DNA from: Chloroflexota bacterium
GTDB lineage: Bacteria; Chloroflexota; Dehalococcoidia; JACQGW01
NCBI GenBank assembly: GCA_016199325.1
Contig: JACQGW010000140.1
Span: forward strand, 1-5,656
DNA length: 5,656 bases
Direction: 5' to 3'
The translations under genes were made by a program, and so were the position numbers. How positions within the stretch are numbered: the first letter of the stretch is position 1; the number at the start of each line of letters is the position of its first letter. Positions 1 to 4,708 of this stretch are shown here, one piece after another. Below the pieces are notes generated by a model. It was not told where the DNA came from. It did no database searches and saw nothing but the letters and a program-made list of their open reading frames with translations.

Positions 1-971
1 CCCGCAACACCACCGAGTCCATCAACCTGGTGGCCTACACCTGGGGGCGCGCCAACGTCGGCGAGGGCGACGAGATTCTGCTGACCGAGATGGAGCACCA
101 CAGCAACCTGGTGCCCTGGCAGATCCTGGCGCGGGAGAAGGGCGCCCGGGTCCGCCACATCCCGATCGACGACAGCGGCCGACTCCGCCTGGACCTGCTC
201 GACGAGCTGCTGACCGAGCGGACGAAGATCGTCTCGTTCATGCACATGTCGAACGTGCTCGGGACGATCAACCCGATCGCCGAGATCGTCCGGCGCGCCC
301 ACGACGTTGGCGCCGTCGTTCTCGTCGACGGGGCACAGAGCGTTCCGCATCTGCCGGTGAGCGTCCAGGAGCTTGGCTGCGACTTCCTGGCCTTCTCCAG
401 CCACAAGATGCTCGGTCCGACCGGTATCGGGATCCTCTGGGGCCGCCGCGAGCTGCTGGAGGCGATGCCGCCGTTTCTGGGCGGCGGCGACATGATCCGG
501 CAGGTCTGGCTCGACCGGGCGACGTGGAACGATCTGCCGTGGAAGTTCGAGGCGGGTACGCCGAACATCGCCGACGCCATCGCCTTCGGCGCGGCCGTCG
601 ACTATCTGCTCGATCTCGGCATGGAGCAGGTGCGGGCGCACGAGGTCGAGCTGACCCGCTACGCCCTCGACGCGCTGGGGAAGGTCGAGGACCTGACGAT
701 CTATGGGCCGAACGAGGCCGAGGCCCGCGGCGGGGTCGTCTCGTTCAACCTGGGGGACGTCCATCCCCACGACGTCGGCCAGGTGCTCGACGACCACGGC
801 GTCGCCATTCGGGCCGGGCATCATTGCTGCCAGCCGCTCATGCGGCGGCTCGACGTGCCGGCGACGGCGCGGGCGAGCTTCTACGTGTATAATGTCCCGC
901 AGGAAATCGACGCGCTGGTGAGTGCGCTGGCGCACGTCAAGGAGCTGTTCGTCAGTGTCCCTCGCGGATGA
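1..971 (+). CDS. sufS: Cysteine desulfurase SufS (5' end outside window)
   Basis: This is a PLP-dependent group II cysteine desulfurase, which takes sulfur from L-cysteine as an enzyme persulfide for cytosolic Fe-S cluster assembly. The frame is open from base 3 and begins RNTTESINLVAY, so the gene enters from upstream; 322 residues are visible, and comparison with the usual length of about 405 suggests 80-95 are missing. Counting from the GTG at 30, the aspartate of VDGAQS is residue 100, the PLP-binding lysine lies in FSSHKMLGPTG (Lys126, codon 405-407), and the catalytic cysteine is the first Cys of RAGHHCCQPLM (Cys266, codon 825-827). The SufS-type RAGHHC loop and long C-terminus separate it from IscS/NifS. 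The stop (969-971) lies inside sufU, a 17-nt overlap that suggests coupled translation with its sulfur acceptor. The GTG at 30 is internal, not the start. SufB/C/D would be expected upstream. The call is secure. Confidence 0.96.
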   Translation, partial: RNTTESINLVAYTWGRANVGEGDEILLTEMEHHSNLVPWQILAREKGARVRHIPIDDSGRLRLDLLDELLTERTKIVSFMHMSNVLGTINPIAEIVRRAHDVGAVVLVDGAQSVPHLPVSVQELGCDFLAFSSHKMLGPTGIGILWGRRELLEAMPPFLGGGDMIRQVWLDRATWNDLPWKFEAGTPNIADAIAFGAAVDYLLDLGMEQVRAHEVELTRYALDALGKVEDLTIYGPNEAEARGGVVSFNLGDVHPHDVGQVLDDHGVAIRAGHHCCQPLMRRLDVPATARASFYVYNVPQEIDALVSALAHVKELFVSVPRG

Positions 972-1389
972 GCTATATCGGGAGATCATCCTCGACCACT
1001 ACCGGAACCCCCGGAATCGGGGCGTCGTGCCGAATCCGACGATCGCCGTCGAGGGCGCCAACCCGCTCTGTGGCGACGAGATCGAGCTGACCATCGTCCT
1101 GGACGGCGAGCGGGTGACCGCCATCCGCTTCAAGGGGGTCGGCTGCTCGATCAGCCAGGCGTCGGCGTCGATGATGATGGAAGCGGTCGAGGGCAAGTCG
1201 TTGGCGGAAGCCGAGGCGCTGATCGGCGCCTTCAAAGGGATGATGCACGGAAAAGGGGCGCTGGACGACGGCGCGCTCGGCGACATCGAGGCGCTCCTGG
1301 GCGTGCGCAAGTTCCCGATCCGAATCAAATGCGCCCTGCTCGCATGGACGACGCTGGAGCAGGGGATCAAGGAGCACCGTCACGAGTGA
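955..1389 (+). CDS. sufU: Fe-S assembly sulfur acceptor / scaffold SufU
   Basis: This 144-residue IscU-fold protein of the SufU type takes the persulfide sulfur from SufS and passes it to the SufBCD scaffold. Cys39 and Asp41 (NPLCGDEIEL), Cys64 (GVGCSISQAS) and Cys126 (RIKCALLAW) are the zinc ligands and acceptor cysteine expected in SufU. The segment of about 20 extra residues between the second and third cysteines, relative to IscU, is present around MMHGKGALDD, and the IscU LPPVK motif is absent. I chose the GTG at 955 because it gives the family N-terminus (MSLADELYREIILDHY) and has AAGGAG at 939-944, 10 nt upstream; the frame stays open upstream to 922, but that part reads across sufS and does not look like the family. 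It overlaps sufS by 17 nt in another frame. The stop lies in the left arm of a long hairpin. The function is secure; the start is very likely. Confidence 0.95.
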   Translation: MSLADELYREIILDHYRNPRNRGVVPNPTIAVEGANPLCGDEIELTIVLDGERVTAIRFKGVGCSISQASASMMMEAVEGKSLAEAEALIGAFKGMMHGKGALDDGALGDIEALLGVRKFPIRIKCALLAWTTLEQGIKEHRHE

Positions 1390-1442
1390 TGAGTAATGAG
1401 TGACGAGACAAGCCTACTCATCACTCATCACTCATCACTCGT
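1382..1442. repeat. 26-bp imperfect hairpin of TGATGAG-type short repeats
   Basis: Bases 1382-1407 pair with 1417-1442: 24 of 26 positions are complementary, with A-C mismatches at 1395/1429 and 1404/1420, and the loop is 9 nt. The right arm is a tandem array of ACTCATC (1416, 1423, 1430). The left arm contains the sufU stop codon. No U-tract follows directly, so it does not look like a strong intrinsic terminator. It could be a dispersed palindromic repeat or an mRNA-stabilising or attenuating element between sufU and sufT. Confidence 0.75.
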
Positions 1443-1457
1443 TTCGTTGGAGAGAAC

Positions 1458-1781
1458 GTGCCCGACAAACAGCCTGCGCCTACTGAACAGGAGATCCGTG
1501 AGCTTCTGAAAGCCGTCTATGACCCCGAGATCGGGATCAACGTGGTCGATCTGGGGTTGATCTACGGCGTCGAGATCGCGGAGGGCGGGAAGGTCACGGT
1601 TCGGATGACCCTGACGACGCCGGCCTGCCCGGTCGGCCCGATGCTGCACCACCAGGTCGCCGCCGTGACGGCCAGCCTGCCGGGCGTCGAGGACGTCGAG
1701 GTCAAGTTCGTCTGGTCGCCGCCCTGGGACCCCCACACGATGTGCAGCGAAGAGGCCAAACTGGAGCTCGGCATCTGGTAG
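1458..1781 (+). CDS. sufT: SufT-like MIP18/DUF59 Fe-S assembly protein
   Basis: This is a 107-residue single-domain protein of the MIP18 (DUF59, PaaD/SufT) family, whose members help mature or deliver Fe-S clusters. The diagnostic N-terminal motif is YDPEIGINVVDLGLIYGVEI (residues 21-40), followed by VTVRMTLTTPACPVGP with the conserved cysteine at Cys57, and then VEVKFVWSPPWDPHTM. A second cysteine, Cys96, lies near the C-terminus. The GTG start at 1458 has GGAGAG at 1449-1454. The gene follows sufU by 68 nt of repeat sequence, and its TAG stop directly abuts the next start codon. The Suf context makes a SufT role more likely than PaaD of phenylacetate degradation, since no paa genes are visible. 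The gene symbol rests on family and context. Confidence 0.9.
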   Translation: MPDKQPAPTEQEIRELLKAVYDPEIGINVVDLGLIYGVEIAEGGKVTVRMTLTTPACPVGPMLHHQVAAVTASLPGVEDVEVKFVWSPPWDPHTMCSEEAKLELGIW

Positions 1782-2429
1782 GTGGACGCTAACCGTCGCC
1801 GCTGGGTGATCCTCCTGTGGGTCCTGGGGCTGGCGCTCGCCATCGGGCTTGCCCTGCTGGCCCGCTCACCCGGCCCGCTCCCCGGCGACGCGTCCGTCGC
1901 CGAGATCATCCAGGGCATCAAGCTGCCCGGCTTCGCCTGGCTGATGGCCGAGCTCACCGCTCTGGGCAACCGCGAGCGGTATCCGTTTGTCGTCTTCCTC
2001 GTCGTGCTCGGCCTCTTCCTCGCCCGCCGGCGGCTCGCCGCGCTGTTCACCGCGCTGACGCTGACTGCGCTGGTTGTCGAACAGACCGCCAAGGCGCTGG
2101 TTGATCGGCCGCGCCCCCAGCCGCTCCTGCCGCCGGCGACGCCCTGGCTGACGCTTCCCGATACGAGCTTCCCGAGCGGCCACGCCCTGCACGCGACGGT
2201 CTTCTACGGCTTCCTCGCCTTCCTCTGGTACTGCTCCCATCGCGGCCGGCTGCGCTGGGCCGGCGTCCCGATCGCGGCGGCCATCGCCCTGCTGACGGGG
2301 GCCTCGCGCGTCTACCTCGGCGTCCACTGGCCGAGCGACGTCCTCGGCGGCTACCTCATCGGCGCCCTCTGGCTCAGCCTCCTGATCGCCGCCTATCTCC
2401 GCACGGCGAGGCGCCACCTCAGGCGCTGA
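1782..2429 (+). CDS. PAP2-family membrane phosphatase
   Basis: This 215-residue polytopic membrane protein carries the full phosphatidic acid phosphatase type 2 signature: K104-x6-R111-P112 (KALVDRPRP), PSGH at 131-134, and S175-R176-x5-H182-x3-D186 (SRVYLGVHWPSD). Family members dephosphorylate lipid phosphates such as phosphatidate, phosphatidylglycerophosphate or undecaprenyl diphosphate, with the active site at the outer membrane face. Hydrophobic segments lie near residues 8-27, 67-81, 86-100, 137-151, 161-173 and 188-205. The GTG start at 1782 follows the sufT TAG with no gap. The nearest Shine-Dalgarno-like GGAG (1763-1766) is 15 nt away, so translation probably depends on coupling to sufT. 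The 3' end overlaps the convergent minus-strand HTH gene by 11 nt. The substrate cannot be told, and a link to Fe-S assembly is not implied. Confidence 0.92.
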   Translation: MDANRRRWVILLWVLGLALAIGLALLARSPGPLPGDASVAEIIQGIKLPGFAWLMAELTALGNRERYPFVVFLVVLGLFLARRRLAALFTALTLTALVVEQTAKALVDRPRPQPLLPPATPWLTLPDTSFPSGHALHATVFYGFLAFLWYCSHRGRLRWAGVPIAAAIALLTGASRVYLGVHWPSDVLGGYLIGALWLSLLIAAYLRTARRHLRR

Positions 2430-2688
2430 CTTCTCCGCCTGGCGCTCCGCGCCGGTGGAGGGCGGCGCGGAGCGATTCCGTCCGGACGAGCCATTTGCCC
2501 CGGCCGCGCGTTCGGCGCAACGCGATGCCCGCCTGATCGATGAGCTTCACGGCAGATGGGAGCTCGATCCCAAGCGTTTCCGCCAGCTCACCCAGCGTCA
2601 GCAGCCGCTGGACGTTGGCCAGCCGTGCGGCGGCGCGTTCGCCGGAGTCATCGCTCAACTCTCCAGGAAGCCTTTCCCCGTTTGCCAT
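2419..2688 (-). CDS. Small helix-turn-helix DNA-binding protein
   Basis: This 89-residue protein has one recognisable segment, residues 30-56 (LTLGELAETLGIELPSAVKL, then IDQAGI), which reads as a helix-turn-helix of the excisionase/MerR-like type. It is followed by a basic wing (LRRTRGRGKWLVRTESLRAALHRR). It is probably a nucleic-acid-binding protein; its target is unknown. The ATG at 2688 is chosen because it is preceded by a purine-rich GGAAGGGGGG in the minus-strand sequence; the frame continues upstream to 2751, but that part reads as low-quality sequence inside the neighbouring gene. The gene overlaps the upstream minus-strand gene by 41 nt, so the pair is very likely one transcription unit. 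It ends 11 nt inside the convergent phosphatase gene. It is too small to be a full MerR regulator. Confidence 0.72.
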   Translation of the reverse strand: MANGERLPGELSDDSGERAAARLANVQRLLTLGELAETLGIELPSAVKLIDQAGIALRRTRGRGKWLVRTESLRAALHRRGAPGGEVSA

Positions 2689-2929
2689 CGTCCCCCCTTC
2701 CGTCGCGCCCCGCCCGCAGCACGACGTCGACCAGATCCTCGCACGTTTCAAAGACGCGGGCCGGGCCCAGCCCGGTCAGGCGGTACTGGCCGGGTTCCAG
2801 CTCGGTAATCTCCGCCACCCGCCCATCCGGCGCGTGCGCGAGCACCCACCAGCCCAGCGGACTCTCGATGCAGGCGATGCCGTGTCGCTCGAGAGCGCGG
2901 GCAACACGCGACCGACAGATCCCACCCAT
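2648..2929 (-). CDS. Uncharacterised small protein downstream of c-di-AMP riboswitch
   Basis: I do not recognise this protein of about 93 residues. It reads MGGICRSRVARALERHGIAC, then IESPLGWWVLAHAPDGRVAE, then ITELEPGQYRLTGLGPARVF with ETCEDLVDVVLRAG, and ends in a basic, glycine-rich tail. The N-terminal helix followed by alternating hydrophobic stretches suggests a small alpha/beta domain; there is no signal peptide or membrane segment. The start is ambiguous: ATGs at 2941, 2932 and 2929 are in frame. The one at 2929 has GGAG (2939-2936) at a good 6-nt spacing, so I prefer it. Longer starts (2995, or TTG 3046 inside the terminator) are less likely. It is the first gene after the riboswitch and terminator on this strand, about 115 nt beyond the terminator, and overlaps the HTH gene downstream. 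The inferred role is a c-di-AMP-responsive function of unknown kind. Confidence 0.6.
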   Translation of the reverse strand: MGGICRSRVARALERHGIACIESPLGWWVLAHAPDGRVAEITELEPGQYRLTGLGPARVFETCEDLVDVVLRAGRDGRGDDGKRGKASWRVER

Positions 2930-3045
2930 CATCCTCTCCATCCCCCGATCCGAGTCGCGATCGCCGTGGCGCCGTTCCCGCGGACCGCGACCCATGGATA
3001 CACCAATCGCTCTCTCCGTTCCGGATCCGCCATCGACAACAAACA

Positions 3046-3080
3046 AAGGCCCCTACCGGGGTTTCCCCGGTACGGGCCTT
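3046..3080 (-). terminator. Intrinsic terminator of the riboswitch expression platform
   Basis: Bases 3046-3061 pair with 3065-3080 with a single mismatch (3053/3073) and a 3-nt loop, a very GC-rich 16-bp stem. Read on the minus strand it is followed by a U-rich run (TTTGTTTGTTG); on the plus strand no T-run follows. It begins one to a few bases after the riboswitch aptamer and precedes the small minus-strand genes, as expected for a transcription-terminating expression platform. The 5' arm's CCCGT (3076-3072) can alternatively pair with ACGGG (3085-3081) across AAGG, a short candidate antiterminator. Confidence 0.85.
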
Positions 3081-3084
3081 CCCG

Positions 3085-3196
3085 TCGCCTACGGGGTTAG
3101 CTGTCGGGTTCGGGCGGAAAGGACGCCCTGCTCGCCATCCGGCGAGGTTCACCCCTGGTCCTGGGTCCCCCGTTCCTCTGTGGAGGATTCGGCCGG
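3085..3196 (-). promoter_or_regulatory. ydaO/yuaA cyclic di-AMP riboswitch
   Basis: The minus-strand sequence carries the conserved blocks of the ydaO/yuaA aptamer in order: GCCGAATCC (3193-3185), a short CCTC/GAGG hairpin, CGGGGGACCCA (3172-3162), AGGGGTGAAC (3156-3147), a variable hairpin CTCGCC-GGAT-GGCGAG (3146-3131), a GGGCG/CGCCC hairpin (3128-3112), then GAACCCGACAGCTAACC (3111-3095) and the closing GTAGGC (3092-3087). GCC at 3193-3191 can pair with GGC at 3089-3087 to form the P1 helix. This class binds cyclic di-AMP and usually switches expression off when ligand is high, often for cell-wall hydrolases, potassium or osmolyte transporters. An intrinsic terminator follows at once, then two small genes without any of these usual functions. 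Assignment is from remembered family consensus, not a covariance-model search. Its transcript may start in the short ArsR-riboswitch gap or read through from the ArsR gene. Confidence 0.88.
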
Positions 3197-3239
3197 CGCC
3201 GGTCTCGTCGTCACGAGGCCATCGCGTATCGTCTCCTTC

Positions 3240-3662
3240 TCAGGCTGGGCTCTGCTCCCGTCGCGGCGCGTTCGCCGCCTGGGGCGTGCGAGCGCCCCCT
3301 GCGCTGTCCTCCTGTTGGGCGGCCGCCATCGCATCGTCCTCGCGCAACTGCTCCTCTGCCATCGCCTGCAGGCTGATCAGGTGATTCTCGAAGATCCCAC
3401 GGGCGACGTCCAGGAGTCGAAAGACCTGCGGGTCACGCACGCTATAGTAGACGTTGGTGCCCTCCCGGCGCCCCACGACGACGTCCTTGGCCCGCAGCAC
3501 GGCCAACTGCTGCGAGACGCTGGGGCCTTCGGTCCCGAGGAATGCCTGGATCTCGCCCACCGTCTTCTCGCCAAAACGCAGGAGCTCGAGGATCCTGATG
3601 CGGGCCGGGCTGCCCAGTGCCTTGAACAGCTCGGCCTTGAACCGATGCAGCGGTTGGTTCAT
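3240..3662 (-). CDS. ArsR-family transcriptional regulator without cysteines
   Basis: This 140-residue winged-helix protein has the ArsR/SmtB core: FKALGSPARIRILELLRFGE (residues 13-32), TVGEIQAFLG, the recognition helix GPSVSQQLAVLRAKDVV (46-62), and the wing GRREGTNVYYSVRDPQVFRLL (64-84). There is no cysteine at all and no ELCVCDL motif, so a thiol-based arsenic or heavy-metal sensor is unlikely; the ligand is unknown. The last 40 residues are polar, rich in Ala, Gln and Glu, and probably disordered. The ATG at 3662 gives the normal family N-terminus, with GGGG upstream as a weak ribosome site. The frame continues to 4112, but that crosses a promoter, an operator-like palindrome and a mobile element. 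Its promoter lies at 3756-3727. The stop (3242-3240) is about 45 nt before the riboswitch, so read-through into that unit is possible. Confidence 0.9.
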   Translation of the reverse strand: MNQPLHRFKAELFKALGSPARIRILELLRFGEKTVGEIQAFLGTEGPSVSQQLAVLRAKDVVVGRREGTNVYYSVRDPQVFRLLDVARGIFENHLISLQAMAEEQLREDDAMAAAQQEDSAGGARTPQAANAPRREQSPA

Positions 3663-3695
3663 GGGACCCCGTCGTTCGGATACCTCTGAATCTAT

Positions 3696-3719
3696 GCAGA
3701 TAGGAATCTCCATATCTGC
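3696..3719. promoter_or_regulatory. Candidate ArsR operator palindrome
   Basis: GCAGATA (3696-3702) and TATCTGC (3713-3719) form a perfect 7-bp inverted repeat around a 10-nt spacer. It lies just downstream of the predicted minus-strand -10 box, at or after the likely start of transcription, where an ArsR-type repressor would block its own promoter. Autoregulation is inferred from position and symmetry. Confidence 0.6.
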
Positions 3720-3726
3720 GGACTTT

Positions 3727-3756
3727 AGTATACCACGCTTGCCGCCGGCTTGACAG
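3727..3756 (-). promoter_or_regulatory. Promoter for the minus-strand ArsR gene
   Basis: On the minus strand a -35-like CTGTCA (3756-3751, 4 of 6 consensus bases) is followed after 18 nt by TATACT (3732-3727, 5 of 6). The predicted start near 3720 gives a leader of about 58 nt. The -35 falls at the apex of a perfect inverted repeat and the start region overlaps the operator-like palindrome. Confidence 0.6.
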
Positions 3757-3772
3757 CCGGCGGCAAGCGTGG
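3733..3772. repeat. Perfect 18-bp inverted repeat with TGAC loop
   Basis: Bases 3733-3750 are the exact reverse complement of 3755-3772, with the 4-nt loop TGAC. The outermost right base belongs to the neighbouring mobile element, so before its insertion the stem was 17 bp. It sits between the -10 and the -35 of the ArsR promoter. No U-tract follows on either strand. It may be a dispersed REP-type palindrome, and it seems to have served as the target of the element's insertion. Confidence 0.8.
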
Positions 3773-4045
3773 GGTGGGCGTCAGAGTTTTGCGCCAACCA
3801 ATCAAGTAGGGGCTTCCTCTCTCGATCAGATCGGGGTCTCTGTGGCATTGCGTACGGTACTGATAGCCGTCCCGAGGCCATCCGCTGCCATCGCAGGTCC
3901 CCATAGCATCCCGCTCTCGCCAGGGAGAGGGCTTCGTTACGCCGAGACGGCCCCCAAGCTACGCTCTGGAACCGCCGGACGGGGTCCTCGGCATGCTTAG
4001 AGTGCCCTTGCTCGGCCGGCTGGCGCAAAACTCTGACGCCCACCC
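3772..4045. mobile_element. MITE-like non-autonomous element, 274 bp
   Basis: The ends are 28-bp terminal inverted repeats (3772-3799 and 4018-4045, 27 of 28 matching; outer sequence GGGTGGGCGTCAGAGTTTTG). The element is flanked by a perfect 9-bp direct repeat, GCAAGCGTG, at 3763-3771 and 4046-4054, the expected target duplication. The interior has no convincing gene: a minus-strand frame is open throughout, but I see no transposase motif in it. The structure is that of a miniature inverted-repeat element mobilised in trans by a full insertion sequence elsewhere; a 9-bp duplication fits several IS families and I cannot name one. The near-identical ends and exact duplication suggest a fairly recent insertion into the region between two divergent ArsR genes. 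Confidence 0.85.
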
Positions 4046-4091
4046 GCAAGCGTGAGAGGACTGGACAGAGATACTCCGGTTGTCGGAACCC

Positions 4092-4126
4092 TTGACCAAC
4101 GAGCCTTATCATCGTATAATTACGAT
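4092..4126 (+). promoter_or_regulatory. Near-consensus promoter with overlapping palindrome for second ArsR gene
   Basis: TTGACC (4092-4097) and TATAAT (4115-4120) are separated by 17 nt, an almost perfect housekeeping promoter; transcription should begin near 4127. ATCGTA (4111-4116) and TACGAT (4121-4126) form an inverted repeat around TAAT, covering the -10 box, which fits an operator for autoregulation by the ArsR protein downstream. The operator role is inferred. Confidence 0.8.
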
Positions 4127-4168
4127 ATAGAAAGGGACAGGCATGGACGAGCGAGCGGGTGTTCCAGC

Positions 4169-4486
4169 ATGAAACCGGTCACGTTGTCGGCCGACGATGA
4201 GCGGTTGATAAAGATCTGCAAGGCGCTCGGCAATCCGATTCGGTTCAAGATGGTTCGCTACATGGTCGAGAACCCCCAGTGCATCACCGGGGAGATCGTC
4301 GACTTTGCCGGCCTGGCCCAGTCCACCGTGAGCCAGCACCTGAAGGTCCTACGCGACGCCGGCATCGTCCGCGGCGAGATCGAGGGGCCGGCCACCTGTT
4401 ACTGTCTCAACCTGGCGACGCTCCAGTGGTTTCTGGCGCACGTGAACGACGTGGCTCGGCAGTTCGCCCTCTCTTGTTGTGGGTGA
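4169..4486 (+). CDS. Cysteine-rich ArsR-family regulator
   Basis: This 105-residue winged-helix regulator shows the ArsR/SmtB core: CKALGNPIRFKMVRYMVENP (residues 17-36), CITGEIVDFAGL, the recognition helix QSTVSQHLKVLRDAGIV (51-67), and the wing GEIEGPATCYCLNLATL. It has six cysteines: Cys17, Cys38, Cys77, Cys79, Cys103 and Cys104, with a CC pair almost at the C-terminus. The typical ELCVCDL site is missing, but ArsR proteins with C-terminal cysteines are known to bind As(III) there, so metalloid or thiol sensing is plausible though unproven. The ATG at 4169 is the first in-frame start downstream of the predicted transcription start near 4127. It has a poor ribosome site; a 9-codon frame at 4143-4172 with AAAGGGA upstream ends in ATGA overlapping this start and may couple translation. 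No effector gene (arsB, arsC, a transporter) follows in the window. Confidence 0.9.
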   Translation: MKPVTLSADDERLIKICKALGNPIRFKMVRYMVENPQCITGEIVDFAGLAQSTVSQHLKVLRDAGIVRGEIEGPATCYCLNLATLQWFLAHVNDVARQFALSCCG

Positions 4487-4525
4487 CGGGTACATCCGAC
4501 AGGTCATCTGCCAATGCGAGCGACT

Positions 4526-4677
4526 CTCCGTCTGTCATGCTGAGCCGCAGCGAAGCAAGACAGACGGAGGCGCTTCGCCGCGGCGTAGCATGACAGACGA
4601 GAACACGGGGAGCGTCCGGGAGATGCTTCGCTGCGGCTCAGCATGACGAGGGGTCCGCTCAGCATGACGAGGGGTCC
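4526..4677. repeat. REP-like palindrome cluster with 21-bp tandem duplication
   Basis: Three related copies of a GTCATGCTGAGCCGCAGCG-type unit lie here. The first (4534-4557) is the exact reverse complement of the third (4624-4647), 24 of 24. The first and second copies form a long hairpin, 4529-4556 with 4572-4599, with two mismatches and one G-T pair and a 15-nt loop. An 11-bp palindrome (CTCCGTCTGTC, 4526-4536 and 4559-4569) nests inside. Bases 4636-4656 are repeated exactly at 4657-4677. These look like dispersed extragenic palindromes; nothing coding is evident. They fill the gap after the ArsR gene. Confidence 0.8.
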
Positions 4678-4708
4678 TCTCCGACGCTGCTTGGAGAACA
4701 GGGGACGC

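Noticed and set aside
35..580. Minus-strand open frame of 181 codons opposite sufS
   Set aside because: The sense strand has unmistakable SufS motifs; the antisense product is Ser/Arg-rich and featureless.
1416..1440. CRISPR-like or microsatellite array
   Set aside because: Only three 7-bp ACTCATC units without spacers; better explained as one arm of a hairpin.
3046..3080. Terminator for plus-strand transcripts
   Set aside because: No T-run follows on the plus strand and no plus-strand gene lies upstream that needs it; the U-rich tail is on the minus strand.
2748..3152. Minus-strand frame overlapping the riboswitch and unknown gene
   Set aside because: It starts inside the aptamer, spans the terminator and has an Arg/Gly/Pro-rich, low-quality translation; the neighbouring frame reads better as protein.
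2556..3689. Plus-strand open frame of 377 codons
   Set aside because: It runs antisense through the HTH gene, the riboswitch, the terminator and the ArsR gene; its translation is rich in Ser, Arg and Pro with no domain, as expected from the reverse of high-GC coding sequence.
3749..3754. TTGACA as a plus-strand promoter -35
   Set aside because: It is in the loop of the inverted repeat and has no -10-like hexamer at a suitable distance; the position 16-19 bases on is GC-rich hairpin and element end.
3240..4112. ArsR gene as a 290-codon protein starting at 4112
   Set aside because: The extra N-terminus crosses the ArsR promoter, the palindromes and the whole MITE; the normal ArsR length and N-terminus begin at 3662.
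4052..4486. Cysteine-rich ArsR gene starting at GTG 4052
   Set aside because: That start lies in the MITE's target duplication and upstream of the near-consensus promoter (4092-4120), so it would not be in the transcript.
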